Of a stretch of DNA of 64,000 bases, positions 43,256 through 51,978 are shown one piece after another. The notes beneath the pieces are model-generated. The model saw only the letters and a list, made by a program, of their open reading frames with translations. It made no database searches and had not been told where the DNA came from. A program made the translations under genes and the position numbers. Position 1 is the stretch's first letter. Each line of letters starts with the position of its first letter. Source of the stretch: an uncultured Oscillospiraceae bacterium (GTDB taxonomy: Bacteria; Bacillota; Clostridia; Oscillospirales; Oscillospiraceae); contig CAKUGQ010000009.1 in NCBI GenBank assembly GCA_934654755.1, positions 1 through 64,000 on the forward strand. The letters run 5' to 3'.

Positions 43256-44845
43256 TTACTTTGCCTTCGGGCCGGCGGCGGCAATGTGGGCGGGCATATT
43301 CGGGTACTTCTTTGCGAAGTTCTCCTGGAACATGGCGGCCAGCTTGTTTGCCTGCTCGTCATAGGCGGCCTTATCTGCCCAGAGGCCGCGTGCGTCGAGC
43401 ATTTCGTCGGGCACGTTCGGGCATTTGGTGGGGTAATCGACGTTGAATACGTCATGATGCTTGAATTCGACATTGTCGAAGTCGCCGTTGAGCGCGGCGG
43501 AGACCATTGCGCGGGTATAGGCGAGCTTCATACGCTTGGCGCCGTGCGCGGCGCTGCCGCCTGCCCAGCCGGTGTTGACCAGATAGACCTTCGCGCCGCT
43601 TTCGCGGATGCGCTTGCCGAGCATCTCGGCATAAACCGACGGATCCATCGGCATGAACGGCTCGCCGAACAGCGTAGAGAATGTCGGCTGCGGCTCCGTG
43701 ACGCCGCGCTCCGTACCGGCCAGCTTGGAGGTGAAGCCGGTGACGAAGTGGTACATCGCCGCGTCTTCATCCAGCCGGGAGATGGGGGGCAGGACGCCGA
43801 AGGCATCGGCCGTCAGGAAGATGACCACCTTCGGAATGCCGCCGACGCCGGGAATGGCGGCGTTGGAGATGTAGTTGATCGGATAGCCGACGCGGGTGTT
43901 CTCCGTCAGGCTGCCGTCGTCAAAGTCGAATTCACGGGTCTCGTCGTCCATGACGACATTCTCCACCAGGGAGCCGAAGCGAATGGCGTGGTAGATTTCC
44001 GGTTCATTCTCTTCCTTGAGGTTGATGCACTTGGCATAGCAGCCGCCTTCAATGTTGAAGATGCCCTCGCCGGACCAGCCGTGCTCGTCGTCGCCGATGA
44101 GCTTGCGGGCCGGGTCGGCCGACAGCGTGGTCTTGCCGGTGCCGGACAGGCCGAAGAATACGGCTGTCTCGTGCGTCTCGGGATCCATATTGGCCGAGCA
44201 GTGCATCGGCAGGATGTTTTCCTTGGTCAGGACGTAATTCATTGTGGAGAACACGCTCTTCTTAATTTCACCGGCGTACTGCGAGCCGCAGATGACGATC
44301 AGGTGTGCCTCATAGTCGATCATGATGGCGGCCTCGGAGTTCACGCCGTCGATCACGGGATCGCATTTGAAGCCGGGCGCGCAGAGGACGGTGTAGTCGG
44401 CTTCGCCGTAGGCGGCAAGCTGCTCCGCGTTCGGGCGGATCAGGAGCTGATGGATAAAGAGGTTCTGGCTTGCAAGCTCGTTGACGATGCGGAATTTTTT
44501 GGTATGTACGGGGTCCGCGCCTGCAAAGCCGTCGAAGATGAAGACCTCTCTGCCCTGAAGATAGGCGCAGAGCTTGCCCTTGATGGCATCGAATTTTTCT
44601 TTGGAGATCGGACGGCTGACCTTGCCCCAGGCGATGTCGTCATGGACGGCGGGGGTGTCGACGATAAATTTGTCGTTAGGCGAACGGCCGGTGTATTTTC
44701 CGGTGGTGACGACGAGTGCGCCGGTGTTGCTCAGTTTGCCCTCGCCGCGGCGCAGCGCAGCCTCAACGAGCTGTGCAGGGCCGAGATTGCGGTAGACCGC
44801 CTTAGGCGCAAGAATGCCCAGCTTTTCCAGTCCGTAGGTTTCCAT
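43256..44845 (-). CDS. pckA: Phosphoenolpyruvate carboxykinase (ATP)
   Basis: PckA interconverts oxaloacetate and phosphoenolpyruvate using ATP/ADP. In anaerobes it often fixes CO2 towards succinate. The 529 residues carry TGKYTGRSPNDKFIVD, the P-loop FGLSGTGKTTLSADP (about 240) and the metal site in FFGL-type context with IGDDEHGW. The ATG at 44845 follows AGGAGGTTATTTT. The gene stands alone, read towards pyrG. Confidence 0.96.
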   Translation of the reverse strand: METYGLEKLGILAPKAVYRNLGPAQLVEAALRRGEGKLSNTGALVVTTGKYTGRSPNDKFIVDTPAVHDDIAWGKVSRPISKEKFDAIKGKLCAYLQGREVFIFDGFAGADPVHTKKFRIVNELASQNLFIHQLLIRPNAEQLAAYGEADYTVLCAPGFKCDPVIDGVNSEAAIMIDYEAHLIVICGSQYAGEIKKSVFSTMNYVLTKENILPMHCSANMDPETHETAVFFGLSGTGKTTLSADPARKLIGDDEHGWSGEGIFNIEGGCYAKCINLKEENEPEIYHAIRFGSLVENVVMDDETREFDFDDGSLTENTRVGYPINYISNAAIPGVGGIPKVVIFLTADAFGVLPPISRLDEDAAMYHFVTGFTSKLAGTERGVTEPQPTFSTLFGEPFMPMDPSVYAEMLGKRIRESGAKVYLVNTGWAGGSAAHGAKRMKLAYTRAMVSAALNGDFDNVEFKHHDVFNVDYPTKCPNVPDEMLDARGLWADKAAYDEQANKLAAMFQENFAKKYPNMPAHIAAAGPKAK

Positions 44846-44966
44846 AAAATAACCTCCTATAAACAATAAAACTTGACCGATTGATCCGGAGAAGCTCCGG
44901 CATGAGCGGAAGCCCAACTTCCACCGTGACCATTGTAGCACGCCGCGATGCAAATTTCCATACCTA

Positions 44967-44990
44967 TTTTGCAAATTTTTTGTTGCAAAA
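44967..44990. promoter_or_regulatory. Palindrome upstream of pckA
   Basis: Eight-base arms (ttttgcaa / ttgcaaaa) flank an 8-nt A/T-rich spacer, about 120 nt upstream of pckA. It lies in the shared region between pckA and the divergent lipoprotein and is a candidate operator. The rest of this 335-nt gap is AT-rich without a gene. Confidence 0.4.
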
Positions 44991-45091
44991 CGGCGGAATA
45001 TCCGAGAAATGTGTATTTTTATACGGAATAAATCATACACCGGGCAAAATGACGGTTTTTCAGCTTCGTAAAGCGCGAAAGACGAGCAGGC

Positions 45092-45120
45092 TTGACATTC
45101 GCGCTGTAAAATGATATAAT
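45092..45120 (+). promoter_or_regulatory. Promoter of the lipoprotein gene
   Basis: TTGACA (45092-45097) and TATAAT (45115-45120) are exactly 17 bp apart, both consensus. The start codon follows 60 nt later. Confidence 0.9.
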
Positions 45121-45180
45121 CACCGGGCAGTCCGCAGGCAGAACGAAATGCGGAAGCACAGGGGAGGGGAGGGTCGACCC

Positions 45181-46428
45181 ATGCAAAAACGGCTGCTTGC
45201 ACCGCTTCTGCTGTTTGCGGCGCTTTTGCTTTGCACCGCCTGTCGGGAGCTGCCGTGGGACGGTACGGACGAACCCTCCGCACGCTGTTCTCTCCGGATT
45301 CTGGATGCGGCGGATGGCACGCTTCTGCGCACGCTGACCGTCGCCTCCGGGGAAGCGCCCGCGCCGGAGATACCGCAGCGTGAGGGCGAGGAATTTGTCG
45401 GTTTTTTCGCCGATGCCGGACTGCGGGAACCGTTTGACGGCAGCCGTCCCCTCACGGCGGACGGAACGATCTATGCCGCATGGCGCACGTCGCTGGAGGA
45501 TACACGCGCGTGGATGCTCGCCGGTTCTCTGCGCGCTTACCCGGAGAACAACGACGGACGCGCCTGGCCGCAGGACGCCTTTCTTCTGCGGCGGACGGCG
45601 CATAATACCTTTGAGATTACGGCCGATCTGTATGCGGGCGACGAGTTTACGCTTGCCGTCATCGAGCCGGACGAGATCAGAAGCGCTTCGGTCGGCGCGG
45701 AGGCGCTGGAGGCGGCAGACGGTCTGCTGCTGGCCGGAGCGGAAAACCGCATCCGCGTCCGGCAGCCCGGGAAATACAGGCTTACGTTGACAACGGACCG
45801 GAAAACGGCTGCTCTGTGCCGCATCCGCTGCCTGCGCGTCGGAAAAACGGAGCTGCACCCGTCCGGGGAGGCGGAGCTCCGCCTTTGGGCGTCTTTTCTG
45901 AACTGGGACTTCTGTCCCATGCGGCGCGACGGCGACAGCCTGACGTGGTACTGCGAGGTGGAGGTTCCGGAGGGCGGCGGCGAGTACCTGATCAAAAACT
46001 CCGCCGACGGCACCGTGTATTCCGACCGGAAGGCAGCGCGCCGGCTCAAGGAGGGGCGGCAGCTTGTTGTGCTGACGCTGGTTCGTATTGAGGGCGAGCT
46101 GTACGCCGCCGATATTTTGGCGCAGCCGCCGGAATACTACCTCGCCCTTGCGGGCAGCGAGAATGATGCGGATGCGTGGCTTCGCCTGCGCCGGAGGGAT
46201 GACGGGACATACGCCCGCGATGTGCGTTTTACCGAGGACAACGTGGACGGCGACGGCAGTGTTTCCTTCCGCATTTTTTACGGTACCGAGGATTTTGTGC
46301 CGCAGGCGTGGCGTTTTGGTGGGGCGGACGGTCGTCCCTGCACTGCCGCACCGGGTGAGTACACCGTTGTATTTGACCCGCAGACGGGCGCGGTGCGTGT
46401 GGCTCCGCGCGATGAAGAGGTATGGTGA
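45181..46428 (+). CDS. Secreted lipoprotein with InlB-type repeat and beta-sandwich-like domains
   Basis: This 415-residue protein starts with a lipoprotein signal (LLFAALLLCTACRE; Cys near residue 21). One InlB B-repeat-like unit (EEFVGFFADAGLREPF to GTIYAAW) spans about residues 60-105. Then come two or three modules that resemble SusE/F-type starch-binding folds (AWMLAGSLRAYP; YLALAGSENDADAWLRL; FTEDNVDGDGSVSFRIFYG). A glycan-binding surface role fits but is not proven. The ATG at 45181 follows ggggagggg; an upstream in-frame ATG at 45148 lacks the signal layout. No enzyme motif is seen. Confidence 0.75.
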   Translation: MQKRLLAPLLLFAALLLCTACRELPWDGTDEPSARCSLRILDAADGTLLRTLTVASGEAPAPEIPQREGEEFVGFFADAGLREPFDGSRPLTADGTIYAAWRTSLEDTRAWMLAGSLRAYPENNDGRAWPQDAFLLRRTAHNTFEITADLYAGDEFTLAVIEPDEIRSASVGAEALEAADGLLLAGAENRIRVRQPGKYRLTLTTDRKTAALCRIRCLRVGKTELHPSGEAELRLWASFLNWDFCPMRRDGDSLTWYCEVEVPEGGGEYLIKNSADGTVYSDRKAARRLKEGRQLVVLTLVRIEGELYAADILAQPPEYYLALAGSENDADAWLRLRRRDDGTYARDVRFTEDNVDGDGSVSFRIFYGTEDFVPQAWRFGGADGRPCTAAPGEYTVVFDPQTGAVRVAPRDEEVW

Positions 46429-46473
46429 ACAGGAGAACATAAGAAATGTTTGCAAAAAATTCATGTTTACATC

Positions 46474-46502
46474 TTGACACGCTTGTTATGCCGTGCTAAA
46501 AT
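46474..46502 (+). promoter_or_regulatory. Strong promoter of a candidate non-coding RNA
   Basis: TTGACA (46474-46479) and TAAAAT (46497-46502) are 17 bp apart. No open reading frame with a ribosome binding site follows before the terminator. Confidence 0.8.
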
Positions 46503-46508
46503 ACAACA

Positions 46509-46698
46509 TAACGGAGTAGGAAACGCAAATGTGGCGCGCAGGGTTCTGCGCGATCGGCCTTGGGGCGTAAGCCCCGTAGCTCCCGACCCGCGGCAGCGTT
46601 ATGCCGCGCACCGAATTTACATTCTCTCCTTTTAAAAGCCCTTTTTACCCCTAGCGCAGCGCCCGGTCGGGACTTCCCGACCGGGCGCTTGCCTTTTT
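46509..46698 (+). ncRNA. Candidate structured small RNA of about 190 nt, class unknown
   Basis: Between the promoter at 46474 and a strong terminator lies a stretch rich in hairpins and without a gene. Stems seen are cgcgca/tgcgcg (46535-46540 with 46547-46552), ggggc/gcccc with a GTAA loop (46562-46575) inside tcgg/ccga (46554-46557 with 46583-46586), and gcggca/tgccgc (46590-46607). The ends can pair as aatgt/acatt (46528-46532 with 46619-46623). Size and isolation would fit 6S RNA or a raiA-type RNA, but I cannot match the sequence to a known class. Confidence 0.6.
46659..46698 (+). terminator. Terminator of the small RNA
   Basis: Thirteen to fourteen perfect base pairs (gcgcccggtcggg and complement, 46659-46688) are followed by TTGCCTTTTTT. 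Confidence 0.9.
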
Positions 46699-46775
46699 TA
46701 CACCGGTCTTGCGGCGGCCTGCGCCGGCAAGCTGCGCCAACCGACGCATCATTGCGCGGGCGGCAGGAACGATAT

Positions 46776-46934
46776 ATCATTGCGAGACCCCGCAGGGGTC
46801 GTGGCAATCTCGTGCAAGACCCGACTTTAGATTGCCGCGTCGGGCTTGCGCCCTCCTCGCAATGACACGGGGGAGGATGTCGCTCCGCGCCTCGCAATGA
46901 CAGGTAAACGAAGCACGCTCTCCCCCGCAATGAC
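46776..46934. repeat. Family A palindromic repeat
   Basis: One full unit with arms accccgcaggggt and gggcttgcgccc, and degraded ends on both sides. Confidence 0.85.
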
Positions 46935-46943
46935 GGATATGCA

Positions 46944-46969
46944 AAAAGCCTCCCGGATGGGAGGCTTTT
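46944..46969 (-). terminator. Terminator of secG
   Basis: An 11-bp stem (aaaagcctccc / gggaggctttt) with a 4-nt loop lies 12 nt past the secG stop. TTTTTGC follows on the minus strand. Confidence 0.85.
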
Positions 46970-46980
46970 GATCGGAAAAA

Positions 46981-47226
46981 TCAGCCTGCGGCGTAGAGCA
47001 GGGAGACGAACAGCGTCAGCAGAATGAAAACCGCCGCAACCCACTTGGTCACGCGCTGCAGCTTGGCGTCGAGCGTAGCGGCCTGACCCTTGCCGAGGAA
47101 ATTGTCCGCGTTGCCGGCCAGAACGCCGAGACCGCTTTCCTTGCTGGACTGGAGCAAGACGATCACGGACAGGACAACGCAGGAAATGAGCTGGCAAACC
47201 AGCAGAATGATCTTAACAGCACCCAT
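46981..47226 (-). CDS. secG: Preprotein translocase subunit SecG
   Basis: SecG is the small membrane partner of SecYE. The 81 residues have two hydrophobic helices (IILLVCQLISCVVLSVIVLL and VAAVFILLTLFVSLLYAAG) joined by the family-typical loop QSSKESGLGVLAGNADNFLG. The ATG at 47226 has ggaggttact upstream. Its own promoter and terminator flank it. Confidence 0.92.
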   Translation of the reverse strand: MGAVKIILLVCQLISCVVLSVIVLLQSSKESGLGVLAGNADNFLGKGQAATLDAKLQRVTKWVAAVFILLTLFVSLLYAAG

Positions 47227-47310
47227 AGTAACCTCCAAAAAGCCGCACTTTCGGCTGGCGGCGCGCCGGAATCCGATTCTTACGAACAGTAAGTACAAAC
47301 AGTACCTCTG

Positions 47311-47339
47311 ATTCTAGCATGAAGTGGCCCAAAAATCAA
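47311..47339 (-). promoter_or_regulatory. Promoter of secG
   Basis: On the minus strand TTGATT (47339-47334) and TAGAAT (47316-47311) are 17 bp apart, 85 nt before the secG start. Confidence 0.75.
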
Positions 47340-47361
47340 GCACTTTTTTCGATTTTCGGCC

Positions 47362-48483
47362 TTATTTTGTCGCCCAGTTTCCCGTGGCGGCGCAGGTCAG
47401 GTAGGCATTGATGAAGCCGTCGATCTCGCCGTCCATCACGGCGCTGATGTTTGTGCTTTCAAAGCCGGTGCGCGTGTCCTTGGCAAGCGTGTAGGGCATG
47501 AACACATAGGAGCGGATCTGGCTGCCCCATTCGATCTTTTGCTGCACGCCCTTGATATCGGAGATCTTCTCCAGATGCTCGCGCTCCTTGATTTCGATGA
47601 GCTTGGAGCGAAGCATCCGCATACAGGTCTCCTTGTTTTGGAACTGGTCGCGCTGCGTCTGGCAGGAGACGACGATGCCCGTCGGCTTATGGATCAGACG
47701 TACGGCGGAGGAGGTCTTGTTGATGTGCTGGCCGCCTGCGCCGGAGGAGCGGTAGACCTGCATTTCGATATCCTCCGGACGGATTTCAACCTCCACGTTG
47801 TCATCGATCTCCGGAATGACCTCTACGGCGGAGAAGGACGTGTGGCGGCGTCCCGCGGCGTCGAAGGGAGAGATGCGTACCAGACGGTGCACGCCCGCTT
47901 CGCCCTTGAGGAAGCCGAAGGCGTTCTCGCCCTCGATCATGATATCGGCGGATTTCAGGCCGGCTTCGTCGCCGTCAAGGTAGTCCAGAATTTTATAGGT
48001 GTAGCCGTGTGCCTCCGCCCAGCGGGTATACATCCGGTAGAGCATATAGCACCAGTCCTGCGCTTCGGTGCCGCCCGCACCTGCGTGGAAGGACAGAAGC
48101 GCGTTGTTGGCATCATACTCGCCGGTGAGCAGCGTTTCCAGACGCGCCTCCTCCATCGCGGCGACGAGCTTGTCATAGCCCTCGGTCAGTTCCGCAAGCA
48201 TGGAGTCGTCGTTTTCCTCCAGCGCCATTTCGCAGATGGTCATCAGGTCGTCCCACGACGAGACCATCGCCTGATACTTGTCGCGCCGGTGTTCCAGCTG
48301 CTTTGTGCGCATCACGGCCTTCTGCGAACGGGCGGGATCGTCCCAGAAGCCGGGCGATTCGGCCATCGCGTGCAGGCGTTCCAGCTCGTCGAGCATGGCC
48401 TGCGGCAAAAACGCCGCGCGCAGCTCGGTGAGCTTCGGCTTAATGTCGCTCAGCTTTGTTTTATATTCTTCAAATTGGATCAT
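47362..48483 (-). CDS. prfB: Peptide chain release factor 2, without programmed frameshift
   Basis: RF2 ends translation at UGA and UAA. The 373 residues hold the SPF codon-reading tripeptide (VRISPFDAAGRRHTS) and the catalytic GGQ (SSGAGGQHINKTSSAVR). Many prfB genes have an in-frame UGA after about 25 codons read by a +1 shift. Here the frame runs unbroken through that place (LTELRAAFLPQAMLDEL), so the gene lacks this autoregulation. The ATG at 48483 has ggag upstream. Confidence 0.95.
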   Translation of the reverse strand: MIQFEEYKTKLSDIKPKLTELRAAFLPQAMLDELERLHAMAESPGFWDDPARSQKAVMRTKQLEHRRDKYQAMVSSWDDLMTICEMALEENDDSMLAELTEGYDKLVAAMEEARLETLLTGEYDANNALLSFHAGAGGTEAQDWCYMLYRMYTRWAEAHGYTYKILDYLDGDEAGLKSADIMIEGENAFGFLKGEAGVHRLVRISPFDAAGRRHTSFSAVEVIPEIDDNVEVEIRPEDIEMQVYRSSGAGGQHINKTSSAVRLIHKPTGIVVSCQTQRDQFQNKETCMRMLRSKLIEIKEREHLEKISDIKGVQQKIEWGSQIRSYVFMPYTLAKDTRTGFESTNISAVMDGEIDGFINAYLTCAATGNWATK

Positions 48484-48550
48484 ATTCTTCGTCGCTCCGA
48501 TGTTCAATATCCTGTAATACTATCGCCGTCCCGGCGCGGGCCGCAGGGCC

Positions 48551-49699
48551 TCACGGCAGGAAGTCCTCCGGTTTTTCGGCGCGCAGGCCGAATTTCCACT
48601 CAATCGCATCGGCAATGCGCGCGCAGGCGCGCCCGTCGCCGTAGGGGTTAACGGCGTGCGCCATCGAGTTGTAAACGGCGGGGTCGTTGAGTAGTGCATT
48701 CGCCAGGCACAGCACCTCGCCGTATTCCACCCCGGCCAGCTTCACCGTGCCGGCGGCGACGGCCTCCGGCCGTTCCGTTTCCCGGCGCAGCACCAGCACG
48801 GGCTTGCCCAGTGCGGGCGCTTCCTCCTGCAAACCGCCGGAATCGGTCATGACAAACCGGCTTCGGGCGAGCAGGTTGTGCATCTGCTCCACATCCAGCG
48901 GCTCGATCAGATGAACGCGCTCCCGTCCGCCCAGCTCCGCAGCGGCGCATTCGCGCACGGCGGGGCTGAGGTGCACCGGATAGACCAGCTCGACCTGCGG
49001 ATTTTCGCGCACGAAATCGGCGGCGGCGCGGAGAATATCGTGCATCGGCTTGCCGTAGTTTTCACGGCGGTGGCAGGTCAGGACGACCACGCTTTGCGCT
49101 CCGAAGTCCAGCGCGCGAAGCGCCGGATCGGCAAAGACGAAATCGGGACGCACGGTGGTTTGCATGGCGTCGATGACGGTGTTTCCTGTGACGAAAATGT
49201 CGCCCATCACGGCCTCACGGCGCAGATTTTCAGCGTTCGCGCGGGTCGGAGAGAAGTGCAGCCGCGCAATGTCGCCGACAAGCGTGCGGTTCATCTCCTC
49301 CGGAAAGGGGGAATACGGATCGTAGGTGCGCAGGCCGGCCTCGACGTGGCCGACGGGAATCTTGTGATAAAACGCCGCCAGCGCGCCGGCAAAGGTGGTG
49401 GAGGTGTCGCCGTGGACGAGCACCAGATCGGGCTGCGCCCGCTCGAGCACGTCGTCCATGCCCAGAAGCGCGCGGGTGGTAATGGAAGAAAGCGTCTGCT
49501 GCTTCTGCATGATGTTCAGGTCGTACTGCGCCTCCAGGCGGAAGATCTGCATCACGGAATCCAGCATTTCGCGGTGCTGCCCCGTCAGGCAGCACAGGCT
49601 CTCGATCCCCGGCCGCGCGGCAAGCGTGTGGACCAGGGGCGCCATTTTGATGGCTTCCGGCCGCGTGCCGAAGACGGAAAGGACCTTAATCCGTTTCAT
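48551..49699 (-). CDS. wecB: UDP-N-acetylglucosamine 2-epimerase (non-hydrolysing)
   Basis: This makes UDP-ManNAc for wall teichoic acid or other glycopolymers. The 382 residues contain SVFGTRPEAIKMAPLV, VLVHGDTSTTFAGALAAF, GHVEAGLRTYDPYSPFPEE and MTDSGGLQEEAPALGKPV, all family signatures. It overlaps the tagO-like gene by 14 nt. Together they make the first lipid-linked ManNAc-GlcNAc precursors; the ManNAc transferase TagA is not in the window. Confidence 0.95.
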   Translation of the reverse strand: MKRIKVLSVFGTRPEAIKMAPLVHTLAARPGIESLCCLTGQHREMLDSVMQIFRLEAQYDLNIMQKQQTLSSITTRALLGMDDVLERAQPDLVLVHGDTSTTFAGALAAFYHKIPVGHVEAGLRTYDPYSPFPEEMNRTLVGDIARLHFSPTRANAENLRREAVMGDIFVTGNTVIDAMQTTVRPDFVFADPALRALDFGAQSVVVLTCHRRENYGKPMHDILRAAADFVRENPQVELVYPVHLSPAVRECAAAELGGRERVHLIEPLDVEQMHNLLARSRFVMTDSGGLQEEAPALGKPVLVLRRETERPEAVAAGTVKLAGVEYGEVLCLANALLNDPAVYNSMAHAVNPYGDGRACARIADAIEWKFGLRAEKPEDFLP

Positions 49700-50750
49700 T
49701 TTTATCCTCCCGGGTCGGTTCCCTGCGCTTCCCGGCAAAAATGCGCACGCCGACAAAGCCTGCCAGCAGCAGAGCGGCAAGGAACACCAGCGCCTGCACG
49801 AAGCCGTTGCCCGTCAGCACAACGGCAGCAAGGCCGAGCATGGCGGAAATCAGGTAGCAGATGGCGACGGCCTGTTTCTGTGAAAAGCCGAGGTCAATGA
49901 GCTTGTGGTGCATATGGCTGCGGTCCGCGTGCATGGGGTTGACGCCGTGGCTGACGCGGCGGATGACCGCATAGCAGACGTCGAAGATCGGCAGACCGAG
50001 CACAAGGAAGGGCGCGGCAAAGGAAATGGCCGCATAAGTTTTGAACAGACCGTAGATGGACACGGAGGAGAGCACAAAGCCGAGAAAGGTCGAGCCGGTG
50101 TCGCCCATGAAGATCTTGGCCGGGTTGAAATTATAGGGGATAAAGCCGATGCAGGCACCTGCGACGGCCGCCAGCAGGATTGCCGATTCGCCGGCGCTGC
50201 CGTCCGGCATGGCCAGCAGCGCCACGATGAGCATACTGCTCGCGCAGATGGCGCATACTCCCGCCGCCAGACCGTCCAGACCGTCGATAAAGTTGACGGC
50301 GTTTGTCAGTGCGACGATCCACAGCACGCTGACCGGATAGGACAGCCATAGCGGAAGCTGCCAGCCGGAAATGTGCTCAATGCGGCAGCCGTGCAGTGTG
50401 ACGACGATAGCCGCACCGATCTGCACGAGGAACTTCAGTCCTGCGTGCAGGTCATAGATATCGTCGAACATGCCGAGAATTGCGATGATCCCCGCGCCGA
50501 TCAGGATGCCGCGCACCTCGCGGTCGATGTCCAGAAAGAGCAGTACGGCCGTGAGGAAGCCGAGGATAATGGCCAGTCCGCCCATGCGAGGGATGGGATG
50601 GTCATGCATTCGCCGTCCGTCGCGCGGCACATCGACCGCGCCGAGCTTTTTGGCGAGCCACTTGGCAAGCGGCGTGGTCGCGGCGGCAACCGCCAGTGCG
50701 CACAGTACCGTCCGGAGGATCTTCAGCAGAAACGGGGCATCGAGTGTCAT
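49686..50750 (-). CDS. tagO: Undecaprenyl-phosphate GlcNAc-1-phosphate transferase (TagO/WecA)
   Basis: This 354-residue membrane enzyme starts lipid-linked glycan synthesis. It has about ten membrane segments, HDHPIPRMGGLAI, the metal-binding MFDDIYDL, NAVNFIDGLDGLAAG and the C-terminal HHKLIDLGFSQKQA. It lies 18 nt after trpS and overlaps the epimerase gene, in one minus-strand unit. Confidence 0.94.
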   Translation of the reverse strand: MTLDAPFLLKILRTVLCALAVAAATTPLAKWLAKKLGAVDVPRDGRRMHDHPIPRMGGLAIILGFLTAVLLFLDIDREVRGILIGAGIIAILGMFDDIYDLHAGLKFLVQIGAAIVVTLHGCRIEHISGWQLPLWLSYPVSVLWIVALTNAVNFIDGLDGLAAGVCAICASSMLIVALLAMPDGSAGESAILLAAVAGACIGFIPYNFNPAKIFMGDTGSTFLGFVLSSVSIYGLFKTYAAISFAAPFLVLGLPIFDVCYAVIRRVSHGVNPMHADRSHMHHKLIDLGFSQKQAVAICYLISAMLGLAAVVLTGNGFVQALVFLAALLLAGFVGVRIFAGKRREPTREDKNETD

Positions 50751-50768
50751 GGCAATGCTTCTCCTGTC

Positions 50769-51785
50769 TCAGCGGGCGACAAAGCCCACTTTTTTATAAA
50801 CCTTGCGCAGTGTTTTTTCGGCAAAGTACGACGCTTTCTGTGCGCCGCTTTCGCAGATGGACTGCAAATACGCCTTGTCTGCCAGCAGACGCTGCGTTTC
50901 CTCGCGGATGGGGCGCAGCAGCTCCACGACGGACTCGCCGACGGCGGTCTTGAACTCGCCATAGCCGCGGCCGTCAAACTCCCGCTCGATTTCGGCATAG
51001 CTGCGGCCGGTGGCGGCGGAATAGATGGTCATCAGATTGGAAACGCCCTTTTTGTGCTCCGGGTCGTAGCGCACACAGGCGTCGCAGTCGGTAATGGCGC
51101 GTCTGAACAGACGCATAATATCCTCCGGTTTGTCCATCAGCGTCACGCGGCCGGGATCGTCCGCCTCGCTTTTGGACATCTTCGCCTCGGGATTGACCAG
51201 ACTCATAATGCGCGCGCCGACCTTCGGCACATAGGCCTCCGGCAGCTTGAAGGTCTCGCCGTAGATACCGTTGAAGCGGCGGGCAATATCGCGCGTCAGC
51301 TCGACATGCTGCTTCTGATCCTCGCCGACGGGCACAAGGTCCGCTTGGTAGAGCAGGATGTCGGCCGCCATCAGCGCCGGGTAGGTAAACAGGCCGCCGT
51401 TGATATTGTCGGCATTTTTTGCGCTCTTATCCTTGAACTGTGTCATGCGGCTCAGCTCGCCGAACATGGCGTAGCAGTTGAGGACCCAACCCAGCTCCGC
51501 GTGCTGATGCACATGGCTTTGAAAGAAGATGGTGTTCTTTTCCGGATCGATGCCGCAGGCGATATACTGCGCAAGCTGTGCCAGCGAGCGGCGGCGCAGA
51601 TCGGCCGGATTCTGCCGGACGGTAATCGCGTGCAGATCGGCCATGAAGTAGAAGCAGTCGAATTCTTCGGCACGGTCCTTCCAGTTGCGGATCGCCCCTA
51701 AATATGATCCGAGTGTCAGGTCGCCCGAGGGCTTGATGCCCGAAAGCATCCGTTTTTTTGTCACGCTTTGTTGCGTATCAGCCAC
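50769..51785 (-). CDS. trpS: Tryptophanyl-tRNA synthetase
   Basis: This class I enzyme charges tRNA-Trp. The 338 residues show the HIGH-like GIKPSGDLTLGSYLGAI, the adenylate region and KMSKSEADDPG. The start is GTG at 51785 behind aaggagg. The leader is short (about 35 nt), so there is no T-box. It heads the trpS-tagO-wecB unit. Confidence 0.96.
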   Translation of the reverse strand: MADTQQSVTKKRMLSGIKPSGDLTLGSYLGAIRNWKDRAEEFDCFYFMADLHAITVRQNPADLRRRSLAQLAQYIACGIDPEKNTIFFQSHVHQHAELGWVLNCYAMFGELSRMTQFKDKSAKNADNINGGLFTYPALMAADILLYQADLVPVGEDQKQHVELTRDIARRFNGIYGETFKLPEAYVPKVGARIMSLVNPEAKMSKSEADDPGRVTLMDKPEDIMRLFRRAITDCDACVRYDPEHKKGVSNLMTIYSAATGRSYAEIEREFDGRGYGEFKTAVGESVVELLRPIREETQRLLADKAYLQSICESGAQKASYFAEKTLRKVYKKVGFVAR

Positions 51786-51829
51786 TGAAAAAACCTCCTT
51801 GTCATAATATTTATCCGGTGGGTCATGTT

Positions 51830-51858
51830 ATCATAGCATATTTGCCGGGATTTCGCAA
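51830..51858 (-). promoter_or_regulatory. Promoter of the trpS-tagO-wecB unit
   Basis: On the minus strand TTGCGA (51858-51853) and TATGAT (51835-51830) are 17 bp apart. Confidence 0.7.
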
Positions 51859-51901
51859 GAAAGAATGTCCTGAATTCCCGAAAATGCCGCCGCTTTTTTC
51901 A

Positions 51902-51930
51902 TTGCGTCCGCGCGCAAACTATAGTATAAT
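51902..51930 (+). promoter_or_regulatory. Promoter of the LTA synthase-like gene
   Basis: TTGCGT (51902-51907) and TATAAT (51925-51930) are 17 bp apart. A 7-bp hairpin (ggcgccg / cggcgcc, 51940-51960) lies in the leader just after the start site. Confidence 0.8.
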
Positions 51931-51978
51931 GGGGCAAACGGCGCCGAGGGACGCGGCGCCGGGTTCCGGAGAAAGAAA

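Noticed and set aside
43121..44869. A 582-codon plus-strand frame antisense to pckA
   Set aside because: No domain or ribosome site; pckA on the other strand is certain.
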